Part shown: in pieces, positions 37,196 to 46,515 of the stretch
Position numbering within the stretch: the stretch's first letter is position 1
Layout: each line of letters opens with the position of its first letter
Assembly (NCBI RefSeq): GCF_001375535.1
Contig: NZ_LN831197.1
Span: forward strand, 3,753,064-3,817,063
From: Bacillus niameyensis
GTDB lineage: Bacteria > Bacillota > Bacilli > Bacillales > Bacillaceae_C
DNA length: 64,000 bases
Direction of reading: 5' to 3'
Notes under the pieces: model-generated
Told to the model about the DNA's origin: nothing
The model's database searches: none
The model's input: only the letters and a program-made list of their open reading frames with translations
Translations under genes and position numbers: made by a program

Positions 37196-37705
37196 TAAGC
37201 CCAGCTCCTTTCGTTTAAAAAGTAATAAATATACCTAGAAAGTTTTAACTACATTATTCCCAGGACTAATATAATGAAAATTTGCAGTCTGCCAAAAAAA
37301 TATGAAGGAATTGGATAGCGTATGGTCGAAGTAAAATTAAGGGAAAGCCCGACTCATATACACTAACAAGATTTATTTTAAAATATTTTCGAGTGAATTT
37401 CCCTCTTTCCCTATTATAATTGTAAGGAAAACTTAATGTTTCAGATTATTATACATGATATAATAAGGAAATAGAATCACGTCCCGCTCACCAGCCTATA
37501 GAAAGGTGTTCTGTTTTCTTGGAAAAAATAGGACTTCTTCCATACTTGTAGGTCAATAGTACGGAATTGCAAATTAAGCCTTGTTTAATAATTTAGTCGT
37601 TAAGATGGATTTTGTCCCATTTTTGCCAGAAAAATAGTTTGATTGCGACGATTCATGTAAAATAAATTTAATCCATTTAAGGAGGGGTATCCCTCAGGTG
37701 AAAAT
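37196..37705. other. yvyE-degS divergent intergenic region
   Basis: No ORF is supported in this stretch. TATAAT-like boxes face degS at 37415-37420 and 37459-37464, both with weak -35 boxes. Just before degS, the ribosome-binding site is part of a hairpin: GAGGG (37682-37686) pairs perfectly with CCCTC (37691-37695). Confidence 0.5.
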
Positions 37706-38848
37706 ATGCCATTAAGAAAACTTAATGTAAAAGAACTAGATAGTATTGTCGAGCAAATGATAGAGACTGTTGATAAAAGCAAAGATGAGATTTTTCAGAT
37801 TGGCGAACAATGTCGTCAAGAACATGAATCACTCGTAACAGAATTGCAACAGATTAAGGACCAAGTTGCAAATGTAATTGAAGAGAGTGATAGCCTTGAA
37901 AAAAGCTCACGCCTTGCTAGAAGACGTCTTTCAGAAGTAAGCCGAAATTTTAAAGCTTATTCTGAAGAACAAGTTCGTGAAGTATATGAATTTGCTCATA
38001 ATCTTCAAACGCAACACCTTATGAATGAACAATTAGAAAAGCAACTTAGACAAAGACGAGATGATTTGGAAAGGCGGCTATTGGGTTTGCAGGAAACGAT
38101 TGAAAGATCGGATTTTCTTGTCTCGCAAATTTCGGTAGTATCCAATTACCTCGTTAGTGATATAAAGGATATTGGTCTTGTCCTCGAAGATGCTAAAATG
38201 AAGCAGGATTTTGGTTTGCGAATCATTGAGGCGCAAGAGGAGGAGCGCAAGCGGATCTCGCGTGAAATTCATGATGGGCCTGCCCAGTTGTTAGCCAATG
38301 TATTGATTCGCTCGGACCTTGCCGTGAAGGTTCATAAGGAACAAGGTGCTGATCAAGCCTTTCAAGAGATTCGCAGTTTAAAGGAAATGATTCGCGGTGC
38401 TTTATATGAAGTGCGTCGCATCATTTATGATTTACGTCCGATGGCATTAGACGATCTTGGACTAATTCCAACATTAAAGAAATATTTGGAAACGATGGAA
38501 GATTACCATAAAAATGTAAAGATTACTTTTTCACATTTGGGTGAAGAAAAAAGACTCTCAACGAAATATGAAGTAGCCCTTTTTCGTTTAATACAAGAGT
38601 CCATTAACAATGCGCTTAAGCACGCTGAAGCAAAAGAAATTAAAGTGAAATTAGAATTTCGTAATGAAATTGTGACAGCGATTATAAGGGACAATGGGGT
38701 CGGATTTGACCCTGAGGTAAAAAAACATCAATCCTTTGGGTTGATAGGGATGAAAGAACGGATTACGATTCTCGAAGGTGAACTTGCGATAGATTCCGTA
38801 GCTAATAAGGGGACGGCTATCAAAATTAAGATTCCTTTACTAGAATAA
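37706..38848 (+). CDS. degS: Sensor histidine kinase DegS
   Basis: This 380-aa soluble kinase has a long N-terminal coiled coil (about residues 1-175, sensor domain), then EAQEEERKRISREIHDGPAQ with the phospho-His H189, and a C-terminal ATPase domain with DNGVGFDPEVK and FGLIGMKER. There are no membrane segments, as in B. subtilis DegS. It phosphorylates DegU, controlling motility, competence and exoenzymes. The best AGGAGG lies 20 bases before ATG and inside a small hairpin, so initiation may be regulated. It is followed by degU after 64 bases. Confidence 0.96.
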   Translation: MPLRKLNVKELDSIVEQMIETVDKSKDEIFQIGEQCRQEHESLVTELQQIKDQVANVIEESDSLEKSSRLARRRLSEVSRNFKAYSEEQVREVYEFAHNLQTQHLMNEQLEKQLRQRRDDLERRLLGLQETIERSDFLVSQISVVSNYLVSDIKDIGLVLEDAKMKQDFGLRIIEAQEEERKRISREIHDGPAQLLANVLIRSDLAVKVHKEQGADQAFQEIRSLKEMIRGALYEVRRIIYDLRPMALDDLGLIPTLKKYLETMEDYHKNVKITFSHLGEEKRLSTKYEVALFRLIQESINNALKHAEAKEIKVKLEFRNEIVTAIIRDNGVGFDPEVKKHQSFGLIGMKERITILEGELAIDSVANKGTAIKIKIPLLE

Positions 38849-38912
38849 AATCCATATTTCAAATTCAAAATGGATAAGAAACTGCCGATAGAAGCATAAG
38901 GGGGAATTATTT

Positions 38913-39593
38913 GTGACTACCAAGATAGTAATTATTGATGATCATCAATTATTTCGAGAAGGAGTAAAGCGGATTTTGGAATTTGAAAAATCCTTCTCCG
39001 TTGTTGCGGAAGGGGAAGATGGTTCAGATGCGCTTGAACTAGTAGAAACGCATCAACCTGATGTTGTCCTTCTTGATATTAACATGAAAACTACTAACGG
39101 GATTGAAGCGACCCGTCAACTATTGGAAGCATATCCAGAAACAAAGGCAATGATTTTATCGATTCATGATGATGAGGCATATGTGACACATGCATTGAAA
39201 ACAGGTGCTTCAGGTTATATGCTGAAAGAAATGGACTCTGATGAATTGATTGAAGCTGTTAAAATTGTTGCAGAAGGCGGCTCCTATATTCACCCGAAAA
39301 TTACTCACAAGCTTGTTAGAGAATATCGCAGACTAGCTAATCAACAGATTAATAGTCAAGGTTATCAACAACCAGAAGTGCAAATTCCGCTTCATTTGTT
39401 GACTAGCAGAGAGTGTGAAGTTTTACAATTATTAGCAGATGGAAAAAGCAATCGTGCCATCGGTGAAACGTTGTTTATTAGTGAAAAAACGGTAAAAAAC
39501 CATGTTAGTAATATTTTACAAAAAATGAATGTAAACGACCGGACGCAAGCTGTTGTAACGGCCATTAAAAATGGCTGGGTGGAAGTTCGTTAG
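38913..39593 (+). CDS. degU: Response regulator DegU
   Basis: This 226-aa NarL-type regulator has a receiver domain with DD (9-10), phospho-acceptor D55 in LLDINMK and K in [10 protein letters not shown], then a LuxR helix-turn-helix in [20 protein letters not shown] to [17 protein letters not shown] start follows AAGGGGGAA. In B. subtilis DegU directly regulates comK, flagellar and degradative enzyme genes, all relevant to what follows here. Confidence 0.97.
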   Translation: MTTKIVIIDDHQLFREGVKRILEFEKSFSVVAEGEDGSDALELVETHQPDVVLLDINMKTTNGIEATRQLLEAYPETKAMILSIHDDEAYVTHALKTGASGYMLKEMDSDELIEAVKIVAEGGSYIHPKITHKLVREYRRLANQQINSQGYQQPEVQIPLHLLTSRECEVLQLLADGKSNRAIGETLFISEKTVKNHVSNILQKMNVNDRTQAVVTAIKNGWVEVR

Positions 39594-39600
39594 TAAAGAA

Positions 39601-39632
39601 AGGATCTGTTCAATTGGGCAGATTCTTTTTTT
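39601..39632 (+). terminator. Terminator after degU
   Basis: AGGATCTG and CAGATTCT pair with one G-U, followed by T7. Confidence 0.78.
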
Positions 39633-39752
39633 GATGTAAAGAAGCATGTTTTTCACTAATCAGGATACATTTAAGTAAAGTAGTCTTTTCAAAGTTGATA
39701 GAATTCGGTAGAATGAGGGGAATATAGCAACCACAAACGAGGTAGATAAATA

Positions 39753-40595
39753 ATGAAAACGGCAGTTGTGACTGATAGTACGTCATATATACCCAAACAT
39801 ATTCGTGAAAATTTGGGTATCCATATGATACCGCTTAGTGTGGTTATAAATGGGGAAACCTATCGCGAAGAAGTAGATATATCAGCAGAAGATTTTTACA
39901 AAGAAGTAAGGAATGGCGATAAGCTTCCGAAGACAACACAACCGCCTATCGGTGAATTTGAGGAGTTATTTAGTGAACTCGCTAAAGAGTATGATGCTAT
40001 TATCTCCGTTCATCTTTCGAGCGGAATTAGTGGTACATTTCAAGGGGCTGCATCTGTCGGAAACATGCTAGATAACGTAAAAGTTTACGCGTATGACTCT
40101 GAAGTGAGTTGTATGGCTCAAGGTTTTTATGTTTTGAAAGCAGCGACGCTAGCTCAAGAAGGGAAGCATCCAGACGATATAATAGCTGAACTCGATCACT
40201 TAAAAGCTAATGCCCGTGCTTATTTTATGGTGGATGATCTTACTCATCTGCAACGTGGCGGAAGGCTATCAAGCGCTCAAGCGATTATCGGCAGCTTGCT
40301 TAATATTAAGCCATTGCTCCACTTTGAAAATAAAGTGATCGTTCCATTTGAAAAAATTCGCACACGTAAAAAAGCAATGAAGCGAATTGTGGAATTATTG
40401 GATGAAGATGTAAAAAAAGGCAAAGATTTGCAAGCAACGATTATCCACGCAAATCGTTTGGAAGATGCGGTGGAATGGAAAAAAGAACTATCTGCCCTTT
40501 ATCCTAATGTTGATTTTAGTATTAGTTATTTCGGTCCTGTAATTGGCACGCATCTCGGCGAAGGCTCGATGGGACTCGGTTGGACATTAAAATAG
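39753..40595 (+). CDS. DegV-family fatty-acid-binding protein
   Basis: This 280-aa DegV (EDD) protein has an N-terminal TAVVTDSTSYIP, the central TTQPPIGEF and SSGISGTFQGA motifs that line the lipid site, and late GTHLGEGSMGLGW. Members bind fatty acids and can serve the fatty-acid kinase FakA/FakB system. The gene occupies the position of B. subtilis yviA between degU and comFA. AGGTAG precedes the ATG. A TAGGGTG/CACCCTA hairpin (40627-40659) lies between it and comFA. Confidence 0.94.
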   Translation: MKTAVVTDSTSYIPKHIRENLGIHMIPLSVVINGETYREEVDISAEDFYKEVRNGDKLPKTTQPPIGEFEELFSELAKEYDAIISVHLSSGISGTFQGAASVGNMLDNVKVYAYDSEVSCMAQGFYVLKAATLAQEGKHPDDIIAELDHLKANARAYFMVDDLTHLQRGGRLSSAQAIIGSLLNIKPLLHFENKVIVPFEKIRTRKKAMKRIVELLDEDVKKGKDLQATIIHANRLEDAVEWKKELSALYPNVDFSISYFGPVIGTHLGEGSMGLGWTLK

Positions 40596-40677
40596 TCATT
40601 ATAGATTTATAGAATATTATTAATTATAGGGTGTTTGGGAATCTCGATCCTGCACCCTACCAATATTGAGGTGAAAA

Positions 40678-42078
40678 ATGAATAAAACAATTGAAACGTA
40701 TTACTCCGAATTACAACTTCTTCTCGATGGTAAACACCTACTACCAAGTGAAATTCCCTTCCCTAAAACAATCATGAACGAATATATTTCCCATGAATTA
40801 ATTGAGGCAACACCCGGTATTATCAAACAAGGCAAGAATTATCGCTGTTCCCGCTGTAACAATGAAACACCGCGCTTATTTACTTCGTTTCCATGCGCTC
40901 TCTGCCAAAAGGAATGCTATTATTGCCGAAAATGCATCATGATGGGCAGGGTTTCCACATGTACACCGTTGCTCAGATGGAAAGGTCCGCCCGTACATAA
41001 TCCTCATCAAGACCATTCAACTTATCTCACTTGGAACGGAACTCTTTCACCTGGCCAAAAAGTGGCTTCAAATGCAGGAGTTGAAGGAGTGCGTATGAAA
41101 AGCGATCTAACGATTTGGGCAGTGTGTGGCGCTGGAAAAACGGAAGTGCTTTTTGCCGCGATTGACGAAGCGCTAATGTCGAAACTGAGAGTGTGTATTG
41201 CTACGCCTAGAACAGATGTAGTTTTAGAACTCGCCCCACGTTTGAAAAAGGTTTTTCCTACCATTCCAGTAGCGGTTTTATATGGCGGAAGTAAAGATCG
41301 TAATCTGTATGCCCCTCTCACTATATCCACTACTCACCAACTTCTACGTTTTTATCAAGCATTTGACCTCATGATTGTTGATGAAGTAGATGCCTTTCCT
41401 TATTCCTATGATTCCAGTTTACAATGGGCTGTTAAAAAATCAGTTCGGCCACAAGCAACGACCCTTTATCTTACAGCAACCCCTAGTGAAACATGGCAAA
41501 TGGAATGCAAGTATGGGAAAAGAAATTATGTTAAAATCCCTGCCCGTTTTCACCGTCAACCATTGCCAATACCGCAATTCACATGGTGCGGAAACTGGAG
41601 AAAACAATTGGAAAAGATGAAAATACCTTTAGTTGTAGAGAATTGGATTCAAAAGCGATTAAATCAAAACAAGCAAATGCTGTTATTTCTTCCCCATATT
41701 GAATTAATGGAAAAAGCCTTGCCGATTTTTCAAAAGTTGCATCCGAAAGTTGAGGCTGTACATGCGGAAGATCCGAATCGGAAAGCGAAGGTAGAAAAAA
41801 TGCGCAGTATGGAAGTGCCTTTACTTTTAACGACGACGATTTTAGAGAGAGGTGTTACATTCCCTAATATTGATGTGGCTGTCCTAGGAGCGGAAGATGA
41901 TATTTTCACAGAGTCGGCGCTCGTTCAAATCGCAGGCAGGGTAGGAAGAAGTGCGGAGTTTCCGAATGGTCATATAACCTTTTTTCATTATGGCAGAACG
42001 AAAGCGATGATCCGGGCGCTCGTGCATATCGATGATATGAATAAAGAGGCTGCGAAAAAGGGGATGATTGACCAATGA
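40678..42078 (+). CDS. comFA: DNA uptake ATPase ComFA
   Basis: This 466-aa DEAD-box-like helicase of the transformation machinery has an N-terminal four-Cys zinc module (CSRCNNE to CYYCRKC), Walker A VCGAGKTEV, DEAD-like DEVDAFPY, TATPS, and motif VI QIAGRVGRS. It drives entry of single-stranded DNA at the inner membrane. Stop overlaps the comFC start by four bases (ATGA). No ComK box (AAAA-N5-TTTT) is evident in the 82 bases upstream. Confidence 0.96.
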   Translation: MNKTIETYYSELQLLLDGKHLLPSEIPFPKTIMNEYISHELIEATPGIIKQGKNYRCSRCNNETPRLFTSFPCALCQKECYYCRKCIMMGRVSTCTPLLRWKGPPVHNPHQDHSTYLTWNGTLSPGQKVASNAGVEGVRMKSDLTIWAVCGAGKTEVLFAAIDEALMSKLRVCIATPRTDVVLELAPRLKKVFPTIPVAVLYGGSKDRNLYAPLTISTTHQLLRFYQAFDLMIVDEVDAFPYSYDSSLQWAVKKSVRPQATTLYLTATPSETWQMECKYGKRNYVKIPARFHRQPLPIPQFTWCGNWRKQLEKMKIPLVVENWIQKRLNQNKQMLLFLPHIELMEKALPIFQKLHPKVEAVHAEDPNRKAKVEKMRSMEVPLLLTTTILERGVTFPNIDVAVLGAEDDIFTESALVQIAGRVGRSAEFPNGHITFFHYGRTKAMIRALVHIDDMNKEAAKKGMIDQ

Positions 42079-42779
42079 ATTGCCTATACTGTGACACTGC
42101 AATAGCGTTAGAGATGTCATGGCGGAATTTACTTTTTCCTACGGTTCAACCGAAGCTTTGTGAATCGTGTGACAGAAAATTATTATTGATTGGAGAAGCA
42201 TGTTGTGAAAGCTGTTCTCGTCCATTAAAAAATGTAGCCCCTAAGTATATAAAAGAAAATAAATGTCTTGACTGTATAAAGTGGGAGCAAGATCCAAATT
42301 GGACAAATACATTAGAGAAAAATATTTCGCTTTTTCAATACAATGACTTTTTAAAAGAAGTCGTTGCTCGTTTTAAATTCCGCGGAGATTATGAATTAGC
42401 GAAGATTTTTTCAGGAGAACTTCAAAGGCAATTACGAACGATAGAATATGAAATGCTCGTCCCAATCCCGCTTAGTAAAGAACGATTGCTCGAGCGCGGC
42501 TTTAATCAGTCCGAAGCCCTGGGCCAAGTGGCTGGAATAGAAACTGACCATGTATTGGAAAGAATCCATTCCGAAAGGCAATCAAAGAAAACGCGCAAAC
42601 AACGCTTATCGCAACAGCAGATTTTCAGATTTTGTGGTGATAAAAAGCAAGTTTTTGAGAAGAACATCTTGCTAATAGATGACATCTACACAACTGGAAT
42701 AACCCTTCGTCACGCAGCTAAAGTGTTGAAGGAGGCAGGTGCAGGGCAAGTTCACGCGATTACATTGGCAAGGGGATGA
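42075..42779 (+). CDS. comFC: ComFC/GntX phosphoribosyltransferase-like competence protein
   Basis: This 234-aa protein has two N-terminal CxxC zinc pairs (CLYC, CESC, CESC, CLDC) and a C-terminal phosphoribosyltransferase domain with the PRPP loop ILLIDDIYTTGITL. It interacts with ComFA in transformation. It directly follows comFA; comFB, which lies between them in B. subtilis, is absent. Confidence 0.95.
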   Translation: MNCLYCDTAIALEMSWRNLLFPTVQPKLCESCDRKLLLIGEACCESCSRPLKNVAPKYIKENKCLDCIKWEQDPNWTNTLEKNISLFQYNDFLKEVVARFKFRGDYELAKIFSGELQRQLRTIEYEMLVPIPLSKERLLERGFNQSEALGQVAGIETDHVLERIHSERQSKKTRKQRLSQQQIFRFCGDKKQVFEKNILLIDDIYTTGITLRHAAKVLKEAGAGQVHAITLARG

Positions 42780-42807
42780 GGCGCTTTAAATTTATTGAAA
42801 TGGCCGG

Positions 42808-42886
42808 TATAAACCCGTTCGGAGAGAAATAAACCCGTTCGAAGGGAATTAATCCCTGTTCAGCGAAAATTAAACTCGGTCACGTC
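42808..42886. repeat. 20-bp phased degenerate array R6
   Basis: Four units of the type ATAAACCCGTTCGGAGAGAA recur at 42811, 42831, 42851 and 42871, exactly 20 bp apart, decaying along the array. It lies between comFC and the yvyF promoter. Confidence 0.7.
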
Positions 42887-42896
42887 TCGACACAAG

Positions 42897-42923
42897 TAAA
42901 AAATTATTCAAACGTACCGATAT
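42897..42923 (+). promoter_or_regulatory. Sigma-D promoter of yvyF
   Basis: TAAA (42897-42900), 15-bp spacer, ACCGATAT (42916-42923), close to the sigma-D consensus TAAA-N15-GCCGATAT. Confidence 0.8.
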
Positions 42924-42958
42924 AAAATATATGATATTGAGTACGGGGGGTTTTTTCC

Positions 42959-43372
42959 ATGGATATAATAAATTGTCCAACTTGTGGTAAAATTTTTATG
43001 AAAAATGCGGTTCGTGATGTATGTGCCGATTGTTATCGTCAAGAGGAAGCCGACTATGATCGGGTTTATCAATTTTTACGGAAACGGGAAAATCGGGCTG
43101 CAACGATCGAGACTGTAGCGAATTCAACCGGGGTTGAGGAAAGCCTCCTTTATAAATGGGTGCGGCGCGGTCGCCTTCATACTACCCAATTTCCAAATTT
43201 GGGATATCCATGTGATCAATGTGGCAAGATAATAAAAAAAGGAAAGCTATGTGATTCCTGCACATCAAACATAAAAAATGAATTAGAAGTTTTCGACAAA
43301 GAACAGGAACGAATCGAGAACTTTAAAAAATCAGCGTACTACTCTCAAGGAAAGCCGAAATTTGGCGAATAA
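42959..43372 (+). CDS. yvyF: Flagellar operon protein YvyF
   Basis: This 137-aa zinc-ribbon protein of the TIGR03826 flagellar family has CPTCGK and CADCYR pairs, a helix-turn-helix-like middle (TVANSTGVEESLLYKWVRRG), and CDQCGK/CDSC at the end. Position upstream of flgM matches B. subtilis. It has its own sigma-D promoter. GGGGGG precedes ATG. Confidence 0.93.
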   Translation: MDIINCPTCGKIFMKNAVRDVCADCYRQEEADYDRVYQFLRKRENRAATIETVANSTGVEESLLYKWVRRGRLHTTQFPNLGYPCDQCGKIIKKGKLCDSCTSNIKNELEVFDKEQERIENFKKSAYYSQGKPKFGE

Positions 43373-43379
43373 TTATTGC

Positions 43380-43406
43380 TAAACAATTTTAAGCTATAAC
43401 CGATAT
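43380..43406 (+). promoter_or_regulatory. Sigma-D promoter of flgM
   Basis: TAAA (43380-43383), 15-bp spacer, ACCGATAT (43399-43406). Sigma-D control of its own anti-sigma factor is the known arrangement. Confidence 0.8.
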
Positions 43407-43451
43407 AATAAGAAGAACAGACTCACGGACGGGTGCAAAGGAGGGTATGAA

Positions 43452-43709
43452 ATGAAAATTAATCCATATCGTCATGTGGAAAATCAGCCTTATCAGCGAC
43501 AAGTCCCAAAAAAAGAGCAGGCTGCTACGACTAAACAAACAGATAAAGTAGAGATCTCCTCCGAGGCGAAGAAGATGCAGCAAATTCCGTCTATTGTGAT
43601 AGAACGTGAACAGAGAATTGCCGAACTCAAGAATCAAGTACAGAACGGCGAGTATAAGGTTGATCCGAAAAAGGTTGCCGAAGGAATGGCTAAATTTTTT
43701 GGACTATAA
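43452..43709 (+). CDS. flgM: Anti-sigma-D factor FlgM
   Basis: This 85-aa protein has the FlgM pattern: a disordered polar N-terminal half, KVEISSEAKKMQQ, and a C-terminal helix pair with RIAELKNQVQNGEYKVDPKKVAEGMAKF in part. It inhibits sigma-D until the hook is complete. AAAGGAGG precedes ATG 43452. Confidence 0.94.
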   Translation: MKINPYRHVENQPYQRQVPKKEQAATTKQTDKVEISSEAKKMQQIPSIVIEREQRIAELKNQVQNGEYKVDPKKVAEGMAKFFGL

Positions 43710-43737
43710 AAAAATCCAAACTATATAAAATATGCGA

Positions 43738-43940
43738 AATCGAACGGATTCGAAGTATTGCTCAAGGAAGAGCAACAAGGTTGAACGCAAATTCGCAAAA
43801 AAAGACCAGAATAATGGTTTTTTTGAGTTGCCCTTTTGCGTTTAATAAAGAGTCCGGATGATTGAGGGAATCAGCCCCAACATCTTGGGTATCTGCTTAA
43901 GCGGAGGGGCGGGTTCCCTTTTGTCTTTTTAAGCTGGCTT
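43738..43940 (+). other. Structured leader between flgM and FliK-like gene
   Basis: Two consecutive hairpins are visible. The first ends in ACCAGAATAATGGTTTTTTT and can be extended by AACGCAA/TTGCGTT, giving the flgM terminator. The second pairs GGGAATCAGCCCC (43879-43891) with GGGGCGGGTTCCC (about 43906-43918) and is followed by TTTTGTCTTTTT. Having two terminators in a row directly before a flagellar gene suggests attenuation, but I do not recognise a riboswitch class. Confidence 0.55.
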
Positions 43941-43971
43941 AAACGTTCAATCTTTACGGAGTGTGAGATAG

Positions 43972-46155
43972 ATGCAAGTAAATAATGATGTTAAAACAGC
44001 AATGTTTAGTCCGTTAGATGTGCCGAAAAATCTCAAAGAAGGGGAAGCTTATCAAGCAACTGTAAAGGAGAAGCTTCCTGGTAATGAAGCGATTCTGCAA
44101 ATAAAAGGACAAGAACTGCGTGTACAGTATGAAGGTAAATTGCCTGATTCCGGAAAAGTAAATGTCCAATTGACGAAGACCGAACCTCCTGTTGTGAAAG
44201 TTGCCCCTAATCAACCAGAAGCGGCACGCCCACAAACAACAGGACTGCCAGATAGTACGAGACAGGCGATTGGAATCTTGAATCAACAGCATCTTCCGAT
44301 TACACGAGAAACGATACAGAATATTAAAGCGTTTTTGGACCATGCTTCAGGAACAACTGAACAAAAGCTTGAAACGATCGCTCAAATGGCTGGAAAAAAG
44401 TTGGATTTTACACCGCAACAATTAGCAACCGTGCATGAAGCGCTTCATGGAGAAAAGTTTGGGAAGGTAGTCGAAGACGTTGCAAAGGCATTAGATACTG
44501 CAGTGAACCAAAGCCTGCCAAAGGATGATAGCTCGCGTCTACTAGATGTTTTGAAGCGACTGGAACAAATAACAAAAGACCCGGCAAAAAGCCAAGTAAT
44601 CAAGGGTTTAGTTCGCTCTTTACAGTCAGGTGGCGATCAGAACGAGATTCTCGGGAAAATTGTTACTGAATTTTCAGCAGAACTTCAGAATGATCAAGGA
44701 CTTGCAAGGGAAGTTCTTTCTTTGCAAAAAAACATCATGATTGGAAATGTTGGTTCTACTATAAAGGAAACGAATTCCTTACCGTCGATCATTCAACAGA
44801 CACTAGCGCAAGTTAAGAAAAATCCGGATCTAACTCAAGTCATTCAGTTTCTAAAGGAGAATTTAAACGGGGAACAACTTCAAGAAGCTGTCGGAAAAGC
44901 AGAGCAATTGCTTTCTTCTGGAAGAGAATTAGCTGCTCGTCAAGAACTGGCAAACTCGTTAGCTGGATTAGAAAAAGGTCAGCAGGCGACACAACTGCCC
45001 CAAGAGGTGGATGCTACTTACCGATTTAGTCAGGAATTTTTAGCTGCGATACCAATTCAATCTAGAGATCTTATCGTTACAACGATCACAAAAAAGTTAT
45101 CTCAGGCAGCGCTGGATTTCAAAGCTGTACAACGGGACATTAGCCATGCGCTTCATAACACTGAAAAACTGATGCAACAATCACCTGTTTTAGCAAGACC
45201 ATCGTTGGAAGCGGCGATTAAACAGCTCGATAACGCGATTTTAAAAAGTGATTTCATGCTTTATGCTGATATGGCGACGGAGAAGAAACTTTTGCAATCA
45301 AGTTCACAACTCTATGAAGCTAGAAAATTATTAGCTAAAGGAGAAACAGCAAAGGCCAGTGAGATCGTTCAGGAAGTGCGGACGACAGTAGAAAAACTAG
45401 TATTCCAACCGTCTGATCAGCGAGTAAAACACTTCGTTTCAAAAGAAATGATGAACGAATTACCAATGAGAGATCAGTTTGAGCGCGCATTAGTCGAGCC
45501 TCTGCAAACATTAAGAGGAGAACCGACTGCACGCCATACGCTTGAATATATACGAAATTTAGGGCTTGGTCATGAATCAGAAGTTGCTCATCGGCTTGTC
45601 GCCGGCAATCTATCCCAGTCGGAAGCTGATCAATCATTGAAGCAACTCCTACTAAAACTCGCAGCTACAGAAGGAAATCAACTGGCAAGCCAAAAGGCGG
45701 AGCAGGCGATTCAAAATATGACGGGTCAACAATTATTAAGTAAACCTGACTCAACAGGATTGCAGACGATGTTATTCACATTGCCACTCATCTTGCGTGA
45801 TCAAGTCGAAAACGTCAAAGTTTTTCTGAAGTCGAATCAATCTGGACAAAAAATGGATTGGGAAAATTGTAGTCTCTACTTTTTATTAGATACAAAACAT
45901 CTTGGAGACGTAGGGATTCACCTATCTGCTGTAGATCGAACGCTTTCGGTGACATTAAAAAATGATCATCCGCAATTTGAAAAGAGGATGACACCGATTG
46001 TCGATAAAACAAAAGAGCGGCTCGAAGAAGTGGGCTATCGAATTGGTGGCATTCAATTCACAAAACTATCTTCGACCGATGAAAAGAAAGTAGCGAATGT
46101 GGCGGTGAAGAAACAGCCGTCCTTTACGGAGCGGGGCTATGACTTTTCGGTATAG
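43972..46155 (+). CDS. FliK/YlqG-like hook-length control candidate
   Basis: This 727-aa protein is rich in Gln, Lys and Glu with long helical stretches, no signal peptide and no membrane span. Near residues 600-700 a compact region (VENVKVFLKSNQSGQKMDWENCSLYFLLDTKHLGDVGI region) resembles the Flg_hook domain of FliK. B. subtilis YlqG, of unknown function, has the same partner (an FlhB-C-like gene), although it lies elsewhere in that genome. GGAGTGTGAG precedes ATG. I infer a secreted ruler or type III export-related role. Confidence 0.65.
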   Translation: MQVNNDVKTAMFSPLDVPKNLKEGEAYQATVKEKLPGNEAILQIKGQELRVQYEGKLPDSGKVNVQLTKTEPPVVKVAPNQPEAARPQTTGLPDSTRQAIGILNQQHLPITRETIQNIKAFLDHASGTTEQKLETIAQMAGKKLDFTPQQLATVHEALHGEKFGKVVEDVAKALDTAVNQSLPKDDSSRLLDVLKRLEQITKDPAKSQVIKGLVRSLQSGGDQNEILGKIVTEFSAELQNDQGLAREVLSLQKNIMIGNVGSTIKETNSLPSIIQQTLAQVKKNPDLTQVIQFLKENLNGEQLQEAVGKAEQLLSSGRELAARQELANSLAGLEKGQQATQLPQEVDATYRFSQEFLAAIPIQSRDLIVTTITKKLSQAALDFKAVQRDISHALHNTEKLMQQSPVLARPSLEAAIKQLDNAILKSDFMLYADMATEKKLLQSSSQLYEARKLLAKGETAKASEIVQEVRTTVEKLVFQPSDQRVKHFVSKEMMNELPMRDQFERALVEPLQTLRGEPTARHTLEYIRNLGLGHESEVAHRLVAGNLSQSEADQSLKQLLLKLAATEGNQLASQKAEQAIQNMTGQQLLSKPDSTGLQTMLFTLPLILRDQVENVKVFLKSNQSGQKMDWENCSLYFLLDTKHLGDVGIHLSAVDRTLSVTLKNDHPQFEKRMTPIVDKTKERLEEVGYRIGGIQFTKLSSTDEKKVANVAVKKQPSFTERGYDFSV

Positions 46156-46169
46156 AAAGGGATTCACAT

Positions 46170-46466
46170 ATGATTGCAAACTATTATAATCAGAAAAATC
46201 GCCGATTGAAAAAGGGACCTTCTGCCGCGGTTCTTCGCTATGATGAAGCTGAGGGAGGAGCCCCTCAAGTTGTTGCACAGGGAACAGGGGCAATGGCCGT
46301 CAAAATTATGGAGATGGCAAAGGAACACGGTGTTCATATGCAAGAAGATCCAAGCCTTGTCAGTCACCTATTAGACATCGATCTCGGCAGCAATGTTCCG
46401 CCACAACTTTATACAGTCATTGCGGAAATTTTACTATTGATTGAGGAAATGGATCGATTAGACTAA
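46170..46466 (+). CDS. FlhB C-terminal-like protein (YlqH type)
   Basis: This 98-aa protein matches the cytoplasmic domain of FlhB/EscU: APQVVAQGTGAMAVKIMEMA and VHMQEDPSLVSHLLDIDLGS, ending in LYTVIAEILLLIEEMDRLD. It lacks membrane helices and the NPTH autocleavage site. Such solo FlhB-C proteins can partly replace the FlhB C-terminus in export switching. It follows the FliK-like gene by 14 bases, the same pairing as ylqG-ylqH. Confidence 0.88.
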   Translation: MIANYYNQKNRRLKKGPSAAVLRYDEAEGGAPQVVAQGTGAMAVKIMEMAKEHGVHMQEDPSLVSHLLDIDLGSNVPPQLYTVIAEILLLIEEMDRLD

Positions 46467-46490
46467 AGGATTTCATAGAAAAACCGATAA
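46464..46490 (+). promoter_or_regulatory. Probable sigma-D promoter before FliS-like gene
   Basis: TAAA (46464-46467), 15-bp spacer, ACCGATAA (46483-46490); six of eight matches in the -10. It overlaps the end of the FlhB-C-like gene. Confidence 0.6.
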
Positions 46491-46515
46491 AAAGAAGGAA
46501 CGGAGGCAAAATTCG

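Noticed and set aside
40596-40677. ComK box upstream of comFA
   Set aside because: No pair of AAAA-N5-TTTT motifs at the required spacing is present; only an AT-rich stretch and a small hairpin.
43868-43940. Cyclic-di-GMP or other known riboswitch before the FliK-like gene
   Set aside because: The conserved core words of c-di-GMP-I and -II classes are not present; only simple hairpins can be supported.
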